A stretch of 64,000 nucleotides of DNA from Alicyclobacillus sp. (lineage in GTDB: Bacteria > Bacillota > Bacilli > Alicyclobacillales > Alicyclobacillaceae): NCBI GenBank assembly GCA_023511295.1, contig JAIMBT010000011.1, forward strand, positions 57,004-121,003, read 5' to 3'. Shown here one piece after another: positions 63,578 through 64,000 of the stretch. The position numbers and the translations under genes were made by a program. The notes under the pieces are model-generated. The model did no database searches and was not told where the DNA came from. It saw nothing but the letters and a program-made list of their open reading frames with translations. How positions within the stretch are numbered: the first letter of the stretch is position 1; each line of letters begins with the position of its first letter.

Positions 63578-63922
63578 GTGAGTGACTGCCTCTTCTGTCA
63601 AATCGTCGCAGGCGAACTGCCCTCCGACAAAGTCATCGAAACGGACGACGTCTTGGCATTCCGGGACATCCGGCCGCAGGCGCCAGTACACGTGCTGGTC
63701 ATCCCGAAGCGGCACATCCCGTCCGCACACGCCCTGACCGAAGCTGACCAGGAAGTGTTGGTTCACCTGCACTTGGCCGCGCAGCAGGTGGCGGAGAAAC
63801 TCGGCATCGCCGAGCAGGGCTACCGGCTCGTCACCAACATCGGGTTTCACGGACAACAGACCGTGCCGCACCTGCACTACCATGTGCTGGGCGGCCGACA
63901 GCTGCAGTGGCCGCCAGGTTGA
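63578..63922 (+). CDS. HIT-family nucleotide-binding protein
   Basis: The 114-residue protein has DCLFCQIVAGELPSDKVIET and the histidine triad VPHLHYHVLGG. It is a purine nucleoside phosphoramidase-type (Hint) hydrolase. GTG 63578-63580 follows AAGGATG. A GC hairpin follows it at the window end. Confidence 0.92.
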   Translation: MSDCLFCQIVAGELPSDKVIETDDVLAFRDIRPQAPVHVLVIPKRHIPSAHALTEADQEVLVHLHLAAQQVAEKLGIAEQGYRLVTNIGFHGQQTVPHLHYHVLGGRQLQWPPG

Positions 63923-63936
63923 ACGAGCCAGGCCGT

Positions 63937-63964
63937 GGGGGGGCGGGCCCCAACCAGCCCCCCC
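63937..63964 (+). terminator. Possible GC-rich terminator after the HIT gene
   Basis: Seven Gs plus C (63937-63944) pair with G plus seven Cs (63957-63964) just after the HIT stop. The bases around it are a low-complexity G/C run, so the exact structure is uncertain. Confidence 0.3.
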
Positions 63965-64000
63965 GGCGCCATCCAGGGCCCTACGACCCCCCCAACCCAA

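Overview
The window looks like chromosome from a GC-rich, aerobic, endospore-forming Firmicute, most like the Alicyclobacillaceae. Signs are strong AGGAGG-type ribosome binding sites with many GTG/TTG starts, a GerA-type germinant receptor operon, many proteins otherwise typical of Bacillales (YwfO, YwhD, YunC, YuiD, YutM, YmfF/YmfH, MurT/GatD), a KorAB 2-oxoacid:ferredoxin oxidoreductase and a fused IcmF mutase. The genus is inference; no rRNA is present.

1-10.4 kb: the integrase end and early region of a prophage (or related integrative element) sitting at the 3' end of a tRNA-Lys(UUU) gene and running off the left edge. From the tRNA inwards it has a tyrosine integrase, a tandem-HTH/S24 CI-type repressor, an operator-rich divergent control region, and a leftward early operon: Cro-like and excisionase-like regulators, small proteins, a DUF2800 Cas4-like nuclease, a DUF2815 protein, and a family A DNA polymerase. 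The polymerase is interrupted by an intein whose HNH homing endonuclease is encoded out of frame with the splicing domains. Downstream are two adjacent small genes that resemble separate domains of a sliding clamp, plus very small genes.

10.5-24 kb: ordinary chromosomal genes. They include a 3D-domain exported protein, a YutE/HepT-like protein, korA-korB, a Nudix hydrolase, YuiD, an M42 aminopeptidase, YunC, a membrane glycosyltransferase, the HD hydrolase YwfO, an IscA-type protein, Bcp peroxiredoxin, an arginine/lysine decarboxylase and YwhD.

24-30.3 kb: a probable germination operon. A short SpoIID/LytB-like exported protein and a proline-rich exported protein precede GerA-A, -B and -C subunits and a small two-helix membrane protein.

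30-50 kb: cell envelope and housekeeping genes. These are two SEDS glycosyltransferases (one with a long basic tail), GDPD, MBL hydrolase, ThpR, ArsC/Spx-like protein, free-Met-sulfoxide reductase, murT-gatD, SDR, hotdog thioesterases, DUF421, a D-2-hydroxyacid dehydrogenase, an exported Asp-box protein, the YmfF/YmfH M16 pair, a PAP2 protein, a 7Fe ferredoxin and an MFS transporter.

50-64 kb: acyl-CoA metabolism. A TetR regulator lies upstream of icmF in an apparently autoregulated operon with a three-half-site operator. The fadN-fadA-fadE beta-oxidation operon has a different palindromic operator. Also present are nfo (endonuclease IV), a D-amino-acid-transaminase-like protein and a HIT protein.

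No stretch over 300 bases lacks a gene, and I saw no CRISPR array, IS element or rRNA.
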